64,000 nt of DNA from Robiginitalea aurantiaca. Its GTDB lineage: Bacteria > Bacteroidota > Bacteroidia > Flavobacteriales > Flavobacteriaceae. Each line of letters starts with the position of its first letter. Position 1 is the first letter of the stretch. Positions 37,083-49,000 of the stretch are shown here, piece after piece. A model generated the notes under the pieces. That model did no database searches and had not been told where the DNA came from. It saw only the letters and a list, made by a program, of their open reading frames with translations. The stretch spans positions 434,001 through 498,000 of the forward strand of contig NZ_JAUDUY010000002.1 in assembly GCF_030380815.1 (NCBI RefSeq). The letters run 5' to 3'. Made by a program: the position numbers and the translations under genes.

Positions 37083-40000
37083 ATGCGAAAAACCCCTATA
37101 CTTATAAAACCAGTGCATGTTCTACTCATGTGTATAGGGCTGCTGCCCTCCCTCCTTTCTACACAAACCCTGCCGGACAAAGTGGCCTTTGAGAAATACG
37201 GGGTGGCAGAGGGGCTCCCTGAAGAAATGGCCGTCAATTTGGTTCAGGACAGGCAGGGGTTTATTTGGGCGACTACTCAAAATGGTCTGGTGAAATTTGA
37301 CGGGTATCAAATGAAGGTTATTAAAAGTTGGCAGGAAAAAGACACAACCTATCATATCCGTAACTTAAATGGGGGACTCCTTTTGAGCAGAAATGGAAAG
37401 TTGTGGATCGGGGGGGTTCGCGAAGGGACCGGACTCTTTTCTTTTAATCCGGAGACGGAAACATTCACTACTTACCCTATTGATTATGACGATCCTACAA
37501 AAACACCCTATAACAACTGTTTCTTGTTATATGAGGATCTGAGCAATCATATTTGGTTCAATAGTATTTCCGATGGCGAAGAGGATCCGGTCCTTTGCAG
37601 GTTGAACCCGGAAACAGGGATCGTTTCCCGCTATCCGCAAACGGTTAGGCAGGGAAGAATTAATGATATCGTTCTGAACTTTAAGTTAGCTGAATCCCAA
37701 AAAGATAGCAGTCTCTGGCTCAGGGAGGATAAAGGTAATGTAATGCGGTTTGAGCGAAAAAAAGATAGTTTTGAGCTCATTTTTAAGAAAGGTGAAGTCC
37801 TGCCGGGGACGGATAGGAACGATTCCATACAGGATATCACCCCCCCGGGGAAAAGCGGCCTGATCCCCATGGGCAATAACCGGCATCTCTATCTCTGGGA
37901 TCCGTTAGAGCAAAAGGTTGTTGAAACTTTCGATTTTCCCTCCCGGGAAGCGGTGGAATGGCAAGGGACCGCTTTTGAGGATTTGCATGGAAATATATGG
38001 AATTCATCCTATGACGAAATTTCAAGGATCGACAGGAAAAATGCTCAAAGATCAGATTACAAAATCGGGCAGGGGGTCCTGGCCTTCGATAAGACCCTCA
38101 AAAATATACGTTCGATTATTCCTTCCTATCAAGATTTAGATTTTATAGTATTCAATGTCAATAGTACTGATCGTGGCCTGGTAGCCCTTTTAAGATATAC
38201 ATTCTCTGATGGGGCCTTTCATCTCTATGACCTCGGATTCAATGATGCGGAAAATGCATTTGCAAAAAATGGATTCCGATATAATTTGCTCAGGGACAAA
38301 TCCGGGCTTTTCTGGGTGGGCACCCGTCCCAATATGTATAAACAGGCTCCAAAAAAACGGCAAATAACCAGTTTCAGGAACGACCCGGAAGATCTTAGCC
38401 GCCTGCCCAACGACACCATTTGGACATTTTTTGAGGATAGCCGGGAACGCCTCTGGGTAGGCACCCAGAATGGTATTGCACAAAAGATTGGGGAAAATAC
38501 TTTCCGCCAGTACTTTATAGGCCCAGGAAATGAAGGGAAAAACTCGTTGGGTGATATTAACCAAATCTATGAGGATTCTCAAGGGCGCATCTGGGTATGT
38601 GCCATTGATAAGGGCTTGCTCCGATTCAATGAACAGACCCTCAGCTACGAAAGCATTCCTTTTCTTGAAGATAAGGAGGTGAATGTAATTCGAATGGCGG
38701 AGGATGGTAATGGAAACCTTTGGCTCTCTGCCATTAGGAAGGGGGTATACATCCTGGACCCGGATACAGGCATGGTTATCAAAAGGTTTGAGCCAGAGGG
38801 TGCAGACACGCACTTATTATCTAGTAATGTTATAGTAAAAATCTTCAAAGACTCTAAGAATCAGATCTGGCTGGGCGATCCGCGTGATAATGATCAGGCG
38901 TTATTTAAATATGTGGAGGAAAAAGAACAATTTGAACATTACCGTTTTGATGCCCAGGACACCTTAACCCTAAGCAGTAATGAAATTCTTTTTATGACAG
39001 AGGATGACCGGGGTAGAATGTGGGTGGGTACAGATGGAGGCCTGAACCTTTATGAACGGGACAATGATATTTTCCATCGAAACCTCGATTTGATGTCTCT
39101 GCCCAGTGTACCGGGATTTCATCAGGCTGGAAACGGAAAAATGTGGTTCACAGCCTATAGCGGTGAAGGTCTGGCCCTGGTTGGCCCTGGTGTGAATGAT
39201 GTGGAAGTCTTCGGTGAAGACATAGGGTTACTGCATAATGATGTGGTGACAAATTGGGGGGAAGGAAAATTATTGATGGATGACTTCGGGAAGCTATGGC
39301 TACCCACTCAGCGGGGATTGTCTGTTTTTGATACTACGACAAAAACCTATTCCAGTTATTTCGAAGCTGACGGGTACCAGCAATATACAGGTGTCCACAG
39401 TTCGATTAAGACGAAAAAAGGAGATATCTGGATTGGCGGGGATCAGGGACTATACCACATCATCCCTGAAAAACTGGCGGCGAAGGACAGTACTCTCCCC
39501 AACGTGGTCATAACCAGAATTGGAATTCAGGACAGTGTCTATAATTCTGCCGATGGCGTCCTGTTTGAAAAGGCTGTTCCCTATACGCAGGCGGTAACCC
39601 TGGACCACACCCAGCGAGACCTGAGCTTTGAATTTGTGGCGCTCCACTATCTGAAACCTGAAGACAATTTATACTCCTGGAAACTGGAAAACTACGACAC
39701 CAAATGGTCTGAACCCTCCTTAGATCGCCGGGTTAGCTATAAGAACCTTTCTCCGGGCACCTACCTTTTCAGGGTGAGAGGTTCTAATGCCGATGGGGTG
39801 TGGAACGAGGAAGGGGCCTCCATGGCCATTACCATAAGACCACCCTGGTGGCAGACGGGATGGGCCTATTTCCTCTACCTTCTGCTGGTAGGTTTTATCG
39901 GGTACCGCCTCCACCTGTTCCAGAAACAGCGAACCATCCGCAAGGAACGGGAAAGAGCCCGGGAAAAAGAACTCGAACAGGCCAAAGAAATTGAAAAGGC

Positions 40001-40793
40001 CTATGCAGAATTAAAGGCTACCCAAAGCCAGCTCATCCAATCTGAAAAAATGGCTTCCCTGGGAGAGCTCACGGCCGGCATTGCCCACGAGATCCAGAAC
40101 CCCCTGAACTTTGTCAACAATTTCTCAGAATTGAACATGGAACTGCTGGAGGAACTGGATGAAGAGACCGGCAAGGGCAACCTGAAAGAGGTGCAAAATC
40201 TGACTAAGGATATAAAAGAGAATGAACTGAAAATAAACCACCATGGTAAACGCGCCGATAGTATCGTAAAAGGTATGTTGCAGCATAGCCGGAGCAGTGA
40301 CGGGCAAAAAGAACTTACGGATATCAACGTCCTTGCCGACGAGTATGTCCGCCTGGCTTACCACGGGCTAAGAGCCCGGGACAAATCTTTCAATGCCACC
40401 TTTAAGACCGATTTGGATTCCTCCATCGGCAAGGTGAATATCGTTCCCCAGGAAATCGGTCGGGTAGTCCTGAACCTGCTCAACAATGCCTTCTATGCGG
40501 TCAACGAGAAAAAACAAACCACCCAAAAGGAGTATTCCCCGACCGTTTCGCTGATCACAAAGAAGACGAAAAATGGAATTGAAATTCAGGTGTCGGATAA
40601 CGGCAAAGGAATGCCGGAAGAGGTGCGGAATAAAGTATTCCAGCCCTTCTTCACCACTAAGCCTACCGGGCAGGGCACGGGTCTGGGCCTGAGTCTGAGT
40701 TACGACATTATAAAAGCCCATGGAGGGACATTAGAAGTGAAATCCGAAGAAGGTAAAGGCACCGAGTTTATCATTAAATTACCTGTTGCATGA
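37083..40793 (+). CDS. Membrane histidine kinase with periplasmic beta-propeller (HK3)
   Basis: 1236 aa. A signal peptide (residues ~1-27) precedes about twelve Reg_prop blades ('[19 protein letters not shown]', '[14 protein letters not shown]', '[18 protein letters not shown]'), which should form one or two seven-bladed propellers. A Y_Y_Y domain follows ('[23 protein letters not shown]'), then one membrane helix (~926-944) and a coiled coil. The kinase core has H1002 in '[13 protein letters not shown]', '[10 protein letters not shown]', 'DNGKGMP' and '[14 protein letters not shown]'. The sensor resembles that of Bacteroidota hybrid two-component systems, which often detect carbohydrates, but there is no receiver or AraC-type domain. 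A 71-base gap, the longest in the operon, precedes it and contains the decayed gene start noted at 37008. Confidence 0.88.
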   Translation: MRKTPILIKPVHVLLMCIGLLPSLLSTQTLPDKVAFEKYGVAEGLPEEMAVNLVQDRQGFIWATTQNGLVKFDGYQMKVIKSWQEKDTTYHIRNLNGGLLLSRNGKLWIGGVREGTGLFSFNPETETFTTYPIDYDDPTKTPYNNCFLLYEDLSNHIWFNSISDGEEDPVLCRLNPETGIVSRYPQTVRQGRINDIVLNFKLAESQKDSSLWLREDKGNVMRFERKKDSFELIFKKGEVLPGTDRNDSIQDITPPGKSGLIPMGNNRHLYLWDPLEQKVVETFDFPSREAVEWQGTAFEDLHGNIWNSSYDEISRIDRKNAQRSDYKIGQGVLAFDKTLKNIRSIIPSYQDLDFIVFNVNSTDRGLVALLRYTFSDGAFHLYDLGFNDAENAFAKNGFRYNLLRDKSGLFWVGTRPNMYKQAPKKRQITSFRNDPEDLSRLPNDTIWTFFEDSRERLWVGTQNGIAQKIGENTFRQYFIGPGNEGKNSLGDINQIYEDSQGRIWVCAIDKGLLRFNEQTLSYESIPFLEDKEVNVIRMAEDGNGNLWLSAIRKGVYILDPDTGMVIKRFEPEGADTHLLSSNVIVKIFKDSKNQIWLGDPRDNDQALFKYVEEKEQFEHYRFDAQDTLTLSSNEILFMTEDDRGRMWVGTDGGLNLYERDNDIFHRNLDLMSLPSVPGFHQAGNGKMWFTAYSGEGLALVGPGVNDVEVFGEDIGLLHNDVVTNWGEGKLLMDDFGKLWLPTQRGLSVFDTTTKTYSSYFEADGYQQYTGVHSSIKTKKGDIWIGGDQGLYHIIPEKLAAKDSTLPNVVITRIGIQDSVYNSADGVLFEKAVPYTQAVTLDHTQRDLSFEFVALHYLKPEDNLYSWKLENYDTKWSEPSLDRRVSYKNLSPGTYLFRVRGSNADGVWNEEGASMAITIRPPWWQTGWAYFLYLLLVGFIGYRLHLFQKQRTIRKERERAREKELEQAKEIEKAYAELKATQSQLIQSEKMASLGELTAGIAHEIQNPLNFVNNFSELNMELLEELDEETGKGNLKEVQNLTKDIKENELKINHHGKRADSIVKGMLQHSRSSDGQKELTDINVLADEYVRLAYHGLRARDKSFNATFKTDLDSSIGKVNIVPQEIGRVVLNLLNNAFYAVNEKKQTTQKEYSPTVSLITKKTKNGIEIQVSDNGKGMPEEVRNKVFQPFFTTKPTGQGTGLGLSLSYDIIKAHGGTLEVKSEEGKGTEFIIKLPVA

Positions 40794-40800
40794 GTAGTGA
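40684..40800 (+). repeat. 117-bp near-identical tract, copy 2 (with 36902-37018)
   Basis: See copy 1. In this copy the tract joins the end of HK3 to the functional ATGAGTAGTGA start of the next kinase gene. Confidence 0.9.
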
Positions 40801-43800
40801 CATTCCCAAACATAATATTTCAGCACGTTCGGCCTATGAACAGATGATCGGGGTCATGCTGGACTTCCATGACGAAAAAGCACTTGTGGATGTGGTACAG
40901 CCTGACGTCATAGGCTATGGGAGCGCCGAACATGAATTTATGAAGACGTGTCAGGATGTACAGAAGATGGCCCGGATTCAATCGGAACAGCTCAAAGGAA
41001 AGGGGTTTGAGCGCGTGCGCAAGCCGATTGAGGAAAGATATTTCGCCAACGGGAAGATATGCCTGATCCTGGAAGAGTTTGAACTTACCATACCCGAGAT
41101 GAATCATCACTTCCTCCTGAGGCTCTCATCCATGCTGGAAAAGAAAGACGGTAAATGGATGGTAACCCATTTTCACGGCTCCACTCCGGATTCGGATATC
41201 GCGGAGGAAGAAGCCTTCCCCATGGAAGGGCTGCGGAAAAAAAATCTGGAACTCGAAGCAAAAATAAGGGAACGCACCCGCGACCTGGAGATCGAGGCAG
41301 CCCTGGAACGCGCCCGTTCCCAAAGCATGCTCATGCAGCATTCCAGCGAGCTCAATGAGGTGTCCAAAGTCTTCCACGAACAGCTCTTACTACTGGGCAT
41401 CGATTCGGAATTCTCCTTTGTCTGGTTGCCCGACGAAGCGGCAAATACCCATTTATTCTGGACCACTTGGGCTGAAGGTTCGCCCCGGGAGTGGCAATTC
41501 AAATCCCGGTCTGTGGTATACCCACTGGATAAATCTGAGCCCTATACAGCTCTCTGTTTTTCAGACTGGGAGAGCGGGCAGCCTGTACATGAGCATTTCG
41601 TACCCCCGGAGGACATCAGGAGTTTTTTTGCTTCCTGGGCGGAATTGCTGGAAGGGGCTGAAAGGCTGAAAGCCGAATTTTTCCCGGTGGGTATATACTA
41701 TACTGAAGCCTTTATGAAGTACGGGTGTTTCGGCATCGACATCAGAAGGTCCCTGAGCGATGAGGAAAAATCAATCCTGCACCGGTTTGCTATTGAATTC
41801 GAGCGGACCTATACGCGCTTCCTCGACCTTCAGAAGGCAGAAGCACAGGCCCGGGAAGCACAGGTCGAGGCCTCCCTGGAGCGTCTCAGATCCGCTTCTA
41901 TGGCCATGCAGAAAACGGAGGATATCTCCGGGGTGACCATTGTCTTCCTGGATCAGCTAAAGGAATTAAATTTGAATTTCATCCAGGCATGGATCAATGT
42001 TTTCCACCTGGAAGAGAAATTCTATGACATCTGGTTTTCCCCTCTGGAAGGCGTTTACAGCGAACCCGCGCATTTCCAGTTGCCAAGTTTCCTCTTTGAA
42101 GACACCACTTTTAAGTCCTGGAAAGCCGGCAATACCTTTTCGCGCCTCTCATTGCATTCTAAGGATGAAGTCGATGCCCTGGTTCAGGCCTGTGATGAGG
42201 CCACAGCTTCAACTTATTTCAGCCACTTCCAAAAGAAACTTAAATTGGAAAAGCTTGAATTCGTGGATGCGAATTACAAATACGGCACTATTAGTATCTC
42301 CTCACGTGAGAAGGCCTCTGAAAAGGAAGAAGATGTCCTTCACCGTTTTGCCAAAGTCTTTGAGCAGACCTATACCCGCTTCCTGGACCTTCAGAAAGCA
42401 GAAGCTCAGGCCCGGGAAGCCCGGATTGAGACGGCCCTGGAGAAAGTCCGCACCTATACCATGGGCATGCGCTCCAGCGAAGACCTCTCGGAGGTGGCAT
42501 CTGTGATGTTCGAACAAATGAAGGAACTGGGCGGGGATTTGTTTGCCTTTGGCGTTGTGCTGTGTTCAAAAGAAAAGAATATAGTGGAACAGTGGCACAG
42601 CCTGGCAGACAAAGGGATGATATCCCCCTTCCAGGTACCCGTAGACCTGGATTACATCCATCAATACCGCTATGATCAGTGGAAGGCCGGGAAAGAGCTT
42701 TTTTCCATAGAGATTCCCGAAGACTACATTCAGGACCATTTTGATAAAATGTATACCCTGCCCTCCTTTAAGAAAGCCATGGAAGAGGTGGCACAAAAGG
42801 GCTTTGACATAACGACCCCTACCTGGGAACTGGACTACGGGGCATCTTTTTCCCATGGCTATTTATTGGTCTCTTCTCTGGCACCTTTTCAGGAGAGCCA
42901 TATTTTCCCGCGCTTTGCCAAGGTCTTTGAACAGGCATACACCCGGTTTCTGGACCTCCAAAAAGCAGAAGCCCAGGCCCGGGAAGCTCACATTGAAGCT
43001 GCACTGGAGCGCGTCAGGTCCCGATCCATGGCAATGCAAAACAGTGAAGAACTTAAAGAAGTGATTCGGGTTATTTTTGATCAGCTGGCGCTCTTGGATA
43101 TCAATGCGGAACATGCGGGTATCGTCGTAGATTATCAGCCCAAAAAAGACTGGCATTTTTGGGTTGCCGAAACACAGGATATTCCAGCGAAGATTACCGT
43201 CCCGTATCTCGACCTGGTCTGGGACAGGCAATTCACTGAAGCGAAAAAGGAAGGCAGGGATTTCTTTACGACCCAACTGGATTTTGAAGAAAAGAACAGC
43301 TTTTATGAGCAGCTGCTGCCCCACATTGAAGGATTGACCAAAAAGGCACGGGATTTTTATTTGAGTTGTCCCGGACTGGCCGCATCAACCGTCATACGAA
43401 GGGATATCGGACTCTACATCGAGAACTTCTCTGGTATTCCCTATACGGAAGAGGAAAATTCAATCCTGATACGCTTTGGCAAGGTTTTCCAGCAGACCTA
43501 CACCCGGTTCCTCGACCTGAAAAAAGCAGAGGCTCAGGCCCGTGAGGCGCAGATCGAAACCGCACTGGAAAGAGTCAGATCCAGGACTATGGGTATGCAG
43601 AACAGTGATGAACTTCGGGAAGTGGTGCTTCTTATCAATGAACAGTTAAAACAGCTGCAATTTGAATCCCAGGCCTGCAATATCATCATTTTGAACAAGG
43701 AAACCGGCGATGCGAATTACTGGGTGTCCGGGTTTACAAAAGACATCTATCCCGTTAGCTATCATGTTCCCTATCTGGATCATCCTTATTATGAAGCGTT

Positions 43801-46069
43801 ACTGGCCCCATGGAAAAAGGAAGAAGCTTATGTGGTTTATAGATACCACGGAGCTAAAAAAAGGGATTTTGACAAACGCTTCTTTTCAGAGACCGGTTTT
43901 AAGGACGTACATGCAGAGGCGAAGGAAGCAATGATGAGCCTGCCTGAGGTAACCCTCTCCACAGCATACTTTGCCAATGGGGCCATTCAGGTGCTCGGCC
44001 CGGAAGCCCTTGAAAAAGAAAAAGCGCTCATTCTCCAGCGATTTGCCAAAGTGTTTGACCAAACCTACACGCGCTTTCTCGACCTGAAGAAAGCGGAAAT
44101 CCAGGCCCGGGAAGCCCAGATCGAGTTAGGGCTGGAAAAGGTCAGGACCAGAGCCATGGCCATGCAGCGTTCCTCAGAGCTATCAGATCTGGTGAATATC
44201 GTTTTCGAGGAATTGACCAAGCTCGATTTTGCGCTGAACTGGTGTATGATCAATATCATTGATGCCCCGGGATTATGCAATACGGTTTGGGCATCTAATG
44301 CCGACACCGACAAATCACCGGAATCCTATCATATGCTTTTCGAGGATTACCCTTTTCACCACGCCATGATGGAGGGGTACCTCAACAGGAAGTCTAAATA
44401 TATTTATACCATAGAAGGTGAGGAGAAAAGGGTCTATGACGACTATCTATTCACTCAAACAGAATTCAGAAATGCCCCTCTGGAGGCACAAGAGGCCTCC
44501 AGGGCAATGGAAAAATATGTCTGCTCTTTTACATTCAGCAATTTTGGCGGATTGCAAACCGTTGGCAATGAACCCCTTTCTGATAGCAGCCTGGATATTC
44601 TTGAAAGGTTTGGCAGAGTTTTCGACCTGACCTATACGCGTTTTAATGACCTTTTAATAGCTGAAGCCCAGGCTCGGGAGGCCCAGATCGAAACCGCGCT
44701 GGAACGCGTCCGGTCGCGTACTATGGCTATGCAGCACTCAGACGAGCTGGCAGAGGCTTCTCACCTGCTGGATCAGGAGGTCCGGGGCCTGGGGATCAAA
44801 ACCTGGGGATGCGCCTTCCACATTTACAGGGAAAATGACTCCATTGAATGGTTTGGGAATGAAGCGGGCCTTTTACCCACCTACACAGTTCCTAGGGAAG
44901 GGATCTTTAAACAGTATTACGACAGGGGCCAGAAAGGGGAATCTCTTTTGGTGAAGGAAATAGCCGGAGCGGAATGTATTGCCCACTACGAATATATGAG
45001 TACCCTACCGGTGGTTGGGGATGTCCTTAAGCAACTTAAGAAAACCAATGGTTCCTTCCCTTCCTACCAGATAGACCACGTGGCGTATTTCAATTACGGA
45101 TACCTCCTATTCATTACACGGGAAGAGGTGCCGGAAGCCCATGAGATTTTTAAACGTTTCGCCAAGGTATTTGAACAAACCTATACCCGCTTTCTGGATT
45201 TACAGCTAAAAGAAGAACAGGCGGTAAAATTGGTAGAGGAAAAACAGCGGCTCGAAGAGACACTGAGCGATTTGCAGGCCACTCAAAAACAGCTGATTCA
45301 TTCAGAAAAAATGGCCTCCCTGGGGGAACTCACAGCTGGCATCGCACACGAGATCCAGAACCCCCTCAACTTTGTAAACAATTTCTCTGAGGTGAGCCGG
45401 GAGCTTCTGGAAGAATTGCTGGAAGAAATGAAAAGCGGGGATGTCGAGGAGGTGGATGCTATTGCACAGGACGTCATACAGAACCTGGAAAAAATATTAC
45501 ACCACGGCAAACGCGCCGACAGCATCGTCAAGGGTATGTTGCAACACAGCCGAAGCGGGGACGGCAAGAAAGAACTTACAGACCTCACCGCCCTGGCAGA
45601 TGAGTACTTCAGGCTTGCCTATCACGGGCTTCGGGCGAAAGACAAGTCCTTCAACTCAATTATGGAAACGGATTTTGATCCGGACCTGCCAAGGGTAAAC
45701 GTGGTGCCCCAGGATATAGGGCGGGTACTGCTGAACCTTATTACCAACGCCTTCCATGCTGTCAGCGAACGCACGCAGAAAGAAGCGCCGGGATATCAGC
45801 CCACTGTATGGGTAAAAACCAAAAAAACTGCGGACGGGGTAGCGCTTTCGGTACAGGACAACGGGGGCGGTATTCCCCCTGCAATACGGGATAAGATCTT
45901 CCAGCCTTTTTTTACCACCAAACCCACAGGTGAGGGCACCGGCCTGGGGCTTTCCATGAGTTATGATATTATTAATAAAGGACATGGGGGGGACATTAAG
46001 ATGGAGACGGCAGAGGGAGAGGGCACGGTATTCAAAATTGTATTACCCGTAAAACAGGAAGGGAAATGA
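40790..46069 (+). CDS. Giant cytosolic histidine kinase: NTF2/SnoaL-like domain plus 7 GAF-like repeats (HK4)
   Basis: 1759 aa, no signal peptide or membrane helix. Residues ~10-135 look like a SnoaL/NTF2-like cone ('[20 protein letters not shown]', '[16 protein letters not shown]', '[20 protein letters not shown]'). A coiled coil leads to seven ~187-residue repeats starting near 167, 358, 545, 733, 920, 1110 and 1300. They are the same repeat type as in HK1. The kinase core has H1520 in '[17 protein letters not shown]', '[18 protein letters not shown]', '[10 protein letters not shown]', 'DNGGGIP' and '[14 protein letters not shown]'. The SnoaL-like domain could bind a small ligand or mediate dimerisation; its role is not known. 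It overlaps HK3 and HK5 by 4 bases each. Confidence 0.84.
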   Translation: MSSDIPKHNISARSAYEQMIGVMLDFHDEKALVDVVQPDVIGYGSAEHEFMKTCQDVQKMARIQSEQLKGKGFERVRKPIEERYFANGKICLILEEFELTIPEMNHHFLLRLSSMLEKKDGKWMVTHFHGSTPDSDIAEEEAFPMEGLRKKNLELEAKIRERTRDLEIEAALERARSQSMLMQHSSELNEVSKVFHEQLLLLGIDSEFSFVWLPDEAANTHLFWTTWAEGSPREWQFKSRSVVYPLDKSEPYTALCFSDWESGQPVHEHFVPPEDIRSFFASWAELLEGAERLKAEFFPVGIYYTEAFMKYGCFGIDIRRSLSDEEKSILHRFAIEFERTYTRFLDLQKAEAQAREAQVEASLERLRSASMAMQKTEDISGVTIVFLDQLKELNLNFIQAWINVFHLEEKFYDIWFSPLEGVYSEPAHFQLPSFLFEDTTFKSWKAGNTFSRLSLHSKDEVDALVQACDEATASTYFSHFQKKLKLEKLEFVDANYKYGTISISSREKASEKEEDVLHRFAKVFEQTYTRFLDLQKAEAQAREARIETALEKVRTYTMGMRSSEDLSEVASVMFEQMKELGGDLFAFGVVLCSKEKNIVEQWHSLADKGMISPFQVPVDLDYIHQYRYDQWKAGKELFSIEIPEDYIQDHFDKMYTLPSFKKAMEEVAQKGFDITTPTWELDYGASFSHGYLLVSSLAPFQESHIFPRFAKVFEQAYTRFLDLQKAEAQAREAHIEAALERVRSRSMAMQNSEELKEVIRVIFDQLALLDINAEHAGIVVDYQPKKDWHFWVAETQDIPAKITVPYLDLVWDRQFTEAKKEGRDFFTTQLDFEEKNSFYEQLLPHIEGLTKKARDFYLSCPGLAASTVIRRDIGLYIENFSGIPYTEEENSILIRFGKVFQQTYTRFLDLKKAEAQAREAQIETALERVRSRTMGMQNSDELREVVLLINEQLKQLQFESQACNIIILNKETGDANYWVSGFTKDIYPVSYHVPYLDHPYYEALLAPWKKEEAYVVYRYHGAKKRDFDKRFFSETGFKDVHAEAKEAMMSLPEVTLSTAYFANGAIQVLGPEALEKEKALILQRFAKVFDQTYTRFLDLKKAEIQAREAQIELGLEKVRTRAMAMQRSSELSDLVNIVFEELTKLDFALNWCMINIIDAPGLCNTVWASNADTDKSPESYHMLFEDYPFHHAMMEGYLNRKSKYIYTIEGEEKRVYDDYLFTQTEFRNAPLEAQEASRAMEKYVCSFTFSNFGGLQTVGNEPLSDSSLDILERFGRVFDLTYTRFNDLLIAEAQAREAQIETALERVRSRTMAMQHSDELAEASHLLDQEVRGLGIKTWGCAFHIYRENDSIEWFGNEAGLLPTYTVPREGIFKQYYDRGQKGESLLVKEIAGAECIAHYEYMSTLPVVGDVLKQLKKTNGSFPSYQIDHVAYFNYGYLLFITREEVPEAHEIFKRFAKVFEQTYTRFLDLQLKEEQAVKLVEEKQRLEETLSDLQATQKQLIHSEKMASLGELTAGIAHEIQNPLNFVNNFSEVSRELLEELLEEMKSGDVEEVDAIAQDVIQNLEKILHHGKRADSIVKGMLQHSRSGDGKKELTDLTALADEYFRLAYHGLRAKDKSFNSIMETDFDPDLPRVNVVPQDIGRVLLNLITNAFHAVSERTQKEAPGYQPTVWVKTKKTADGVALSVQDNGGGIPPAIRDKIFQPFFTTKPTGEGTGLGLSMSYDIINKGHGGDIKMETAEGEGTVFKIVLPVKQEGK
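41290..45200 (+). repeat. Tandem array of 7 coding repeats in HK4
   Basis: Repeat starts are near nucleotides 41290, 41865, 42425, 42990, 43550, 44120 and 44690, recognised by 'ALE-R/K-V/A-R-S/T' followed by 'M-x-M-Q/R' and, at the other end, '[21 protein letters not shown]'. Confidence 0.8.
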
Positions 46070-49000
46070 TCCTTACAAAAGAAATAGAAGCAGAGGTTCT
46101 GGAAGTCTATGATACCTGGTTGCAAAGTTACCTGACAGGGGATGTAAAAACCTACGACCATTATTTCGACGACGCATATCGTTTTATAGGCTCCACGGAT
46201 AATGAAGAATTTCTGAGCCCAACAGATGCCGCCGAATTTCTTCGGGTCACGGCAGATCAATTTGTGGGAAAGACACAACATAGGAATGAGGTAAAAACGC
46301 TCGAGAGCTTTGGGGAACTCGTATTCCTCACCCATTTCTTTGACGCATGGTTCCTCTCCGGGGAGGAATGGACTTATTACGGAAGGTTCCGGTTTACTTC
46401 CATCCTCCGGGACACGGATGCCGGCTGGTGTTTTATTTACCAGCATTTCTCCACGCCGGATAGCAAGGCCCAGGAGGGCGAGACCATAGGGTATGACCAA
46501 ATAAGCGCCGAAAACCTTCAACTTCGGGAAGCGATCAAAAGACGCACGATTGAACTTGAAAACAAAAACCTGGAACTGGAAATCGAGGCGGCCCTGGAGC
46601 GTATTAGGGCTAAAGTGACCGCCATGAAAGAATCCACAGATCTTCTGGAAATTGTGGTCACCATGCGGTCTGAATTTACAAAGCTGGGCCACCAGGCCTA
46701 TTATTTCTGGCACATGCGCTGGCTGCCGGACACCTATCAGAAGGCCATGACCTCGGGAGACGGCACACGTATTGGGATGGTCATGGAACTGCCCAGGCAT
46801 ATGCACGGGGACATCCCATTGCTGGCTTCATGGGAACAGGGGGAAGAACCTACTGTAGTATACGCAATGGATGCTGAAGCGGCAGTAGACTACGTGGACA
46901 AAATGGTTTCCCTTGGAAATTTCCAGCAGATAGACCCTCAGGCCCCCTCTGCAGATGACATCCGGCACATTGGCGGGCTCACTTTTGTGATGGCCCGTAC
47001 CACGCATGGGGAAATAGGCTATAGCCTACCCGGGGTGGTGTCGGAACCTCCGGCCGAAGACCTGGCAACCCTGGAGCGTTTTGCCGGGGTCTTTGACCTG
47101 GCCTATCGGCGGTTTGAGGATTTAAAAGAGTCCGAACGCCAAAGGCGGGAAGCGGAAATCGAACTGGCGCTTGAGCGGGTCCGGGCCCGGACCCTGGCCA
47201 TGCAAAAATCCGAAGAACTGGCGGATGCCGCCTTTGTGCTGTTTGAACAACTCCGAAGCCTGGGCGGGAATCTTTGGGGGACTGGCTTTGGATTGTGCGA
47301 AAAAGACAGGGAAACTGACCAATTCTGGTTCGCCTACGAAAAAGGAGTCCTCCCCCCTGCCTCCGTTCCCAATACCACCGATCCGGCACATAAACAAATG
47401 TATAAAGGATGGAAAGGCAAGAAGGATTTTCTGGCCATTGAAGCTTCCGGAGAAGCGCTTATAAAACATTATCAATACATGATGTCCCTTGACGAGGTCC
47501 GGCCCTTTTTTCAGGAAATTCTCGATAAAGGCCTGTCATTTCCCGAGTGGCAACAGTGGAACGCTGCTTACTTTACCCATGGCTACCTCCTGGTCATAAC
47601 CCTGGAGCCCTATCCGGAACCAGATATTCTAAGGCGGTTTGCCAGGGTCTTCGAACAAACCTACACCCGTTTTCTCGACCTGCAAAAAGCAGAGGCTCAG
47701 GCACGGGAATCTGAGATTCAACTTGCTTTGGAAAGGGTAAGGGCCTCTACCATGGCCATGCAACATTCCGAGGAATTAAGCGATGTGTTGTCCACGTTGT
47801 TCCAGCAGTTTGATATTTTGGGGATTAACCCCAGCCATGCTGTATTAACCCTGATCGACAAAGAGAAGAACACCCTGAACTTCCGTACGACCGGAACCAA
47901 TGGCTACAGGGTGGTTGCCGAACAGGAAGTGGACCTGGCGGTAACGGATGCCTGGATCGATACGGAGGAAAAATGGAAGAAAAGTGAGCCCAATGCCGTC
48001 AACGTAAATGAATATCCCCCAGAAGTGCTCCCTGAGGTATGGGCGGTATACGCCGATATCCTCGCAGCCATCCCCGAAAAAGCCCGGCCGAAGATCGAAG
48101 ATTTCCCAGACGGATTATTTATCACGGAAGGCTATTGCCGGTTCGGATATATCGGTTTTGCCCACAATCGGGAACCCACCGAGGAAGAGAAAGATATTGT
48201 GCAGCGGATGGCTTCGGAATTCGGCACCCTTTACCAGCGGTTCCTCGACCTGCAAAAGGCCGAAGCACAGGCCCGGGAGGCCCAGATTGAAGCGGCCCTG
48301 GAAAAGGTCAGGACACGGACAATGGCCATGCAGAAGGGTGAAGAGCTCAAAGAGGTTGCCGTCCTTTTGTATAAGGAGCTCATCGCCCTGGGGGTTACAA
48401 ATTTCGTCACCTGCGGATATGTAGAGGTCAATGAAGAGATCAAAAGGCAATTTACCTGGGTGACCTCCCCCGGCGGGGATACTATGGGTTTGTTTTACCT
48501 GCCTTTAAACGGGGATGCCACTTTTGATGAGCGCTATGATGCCTGGAAACGACAACAAACCATCTTCCACCAAACCGTGGCGGGCGAGGTGCGAAACAGC
48601 CATCTTGAATATGCCATTACCACCTTTAATTCTAAAGAGGCAGAGGAAATGGTGCGAAGTCAGTTTCCCGACCCGACGGTATTTTACTGCTTCAATTTTT
48701 CGCATGGTTACCTGCACCTGGTATGCCCAACGGTATTAAAGGAAGAAGAGGAGGTCTTGCTGGCCCGGTTCACCAGGGTCTTCGAACAGACCTATGCCCG
48801 CTTTCTCGACCTGAAAAAAGCGGAGGCACAGGCCCGGGAGGCACAGATAGAAAACGCCCTGGAAAAAGTGCGTTCGCGCACCATGGCCATGCAGCACAGT
48901 GACGAACTGCCCGAGGCCGCCAATGTGTTGTTCCTGGAAATTCAGGCCCTGGGCATCCCGGCCTGGAGCTGTGGGTATAACATCCTGGCCACAGACAAAA

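Noticed and set aside
37083-40793. Propeller kinases as full hybrid two-component (HTCS) regulators
   Set aside because: The reading frames end right after the G2 box and 'LPV' tail; no receiver or AraC-type helix-turn-helix follows in any of the three.
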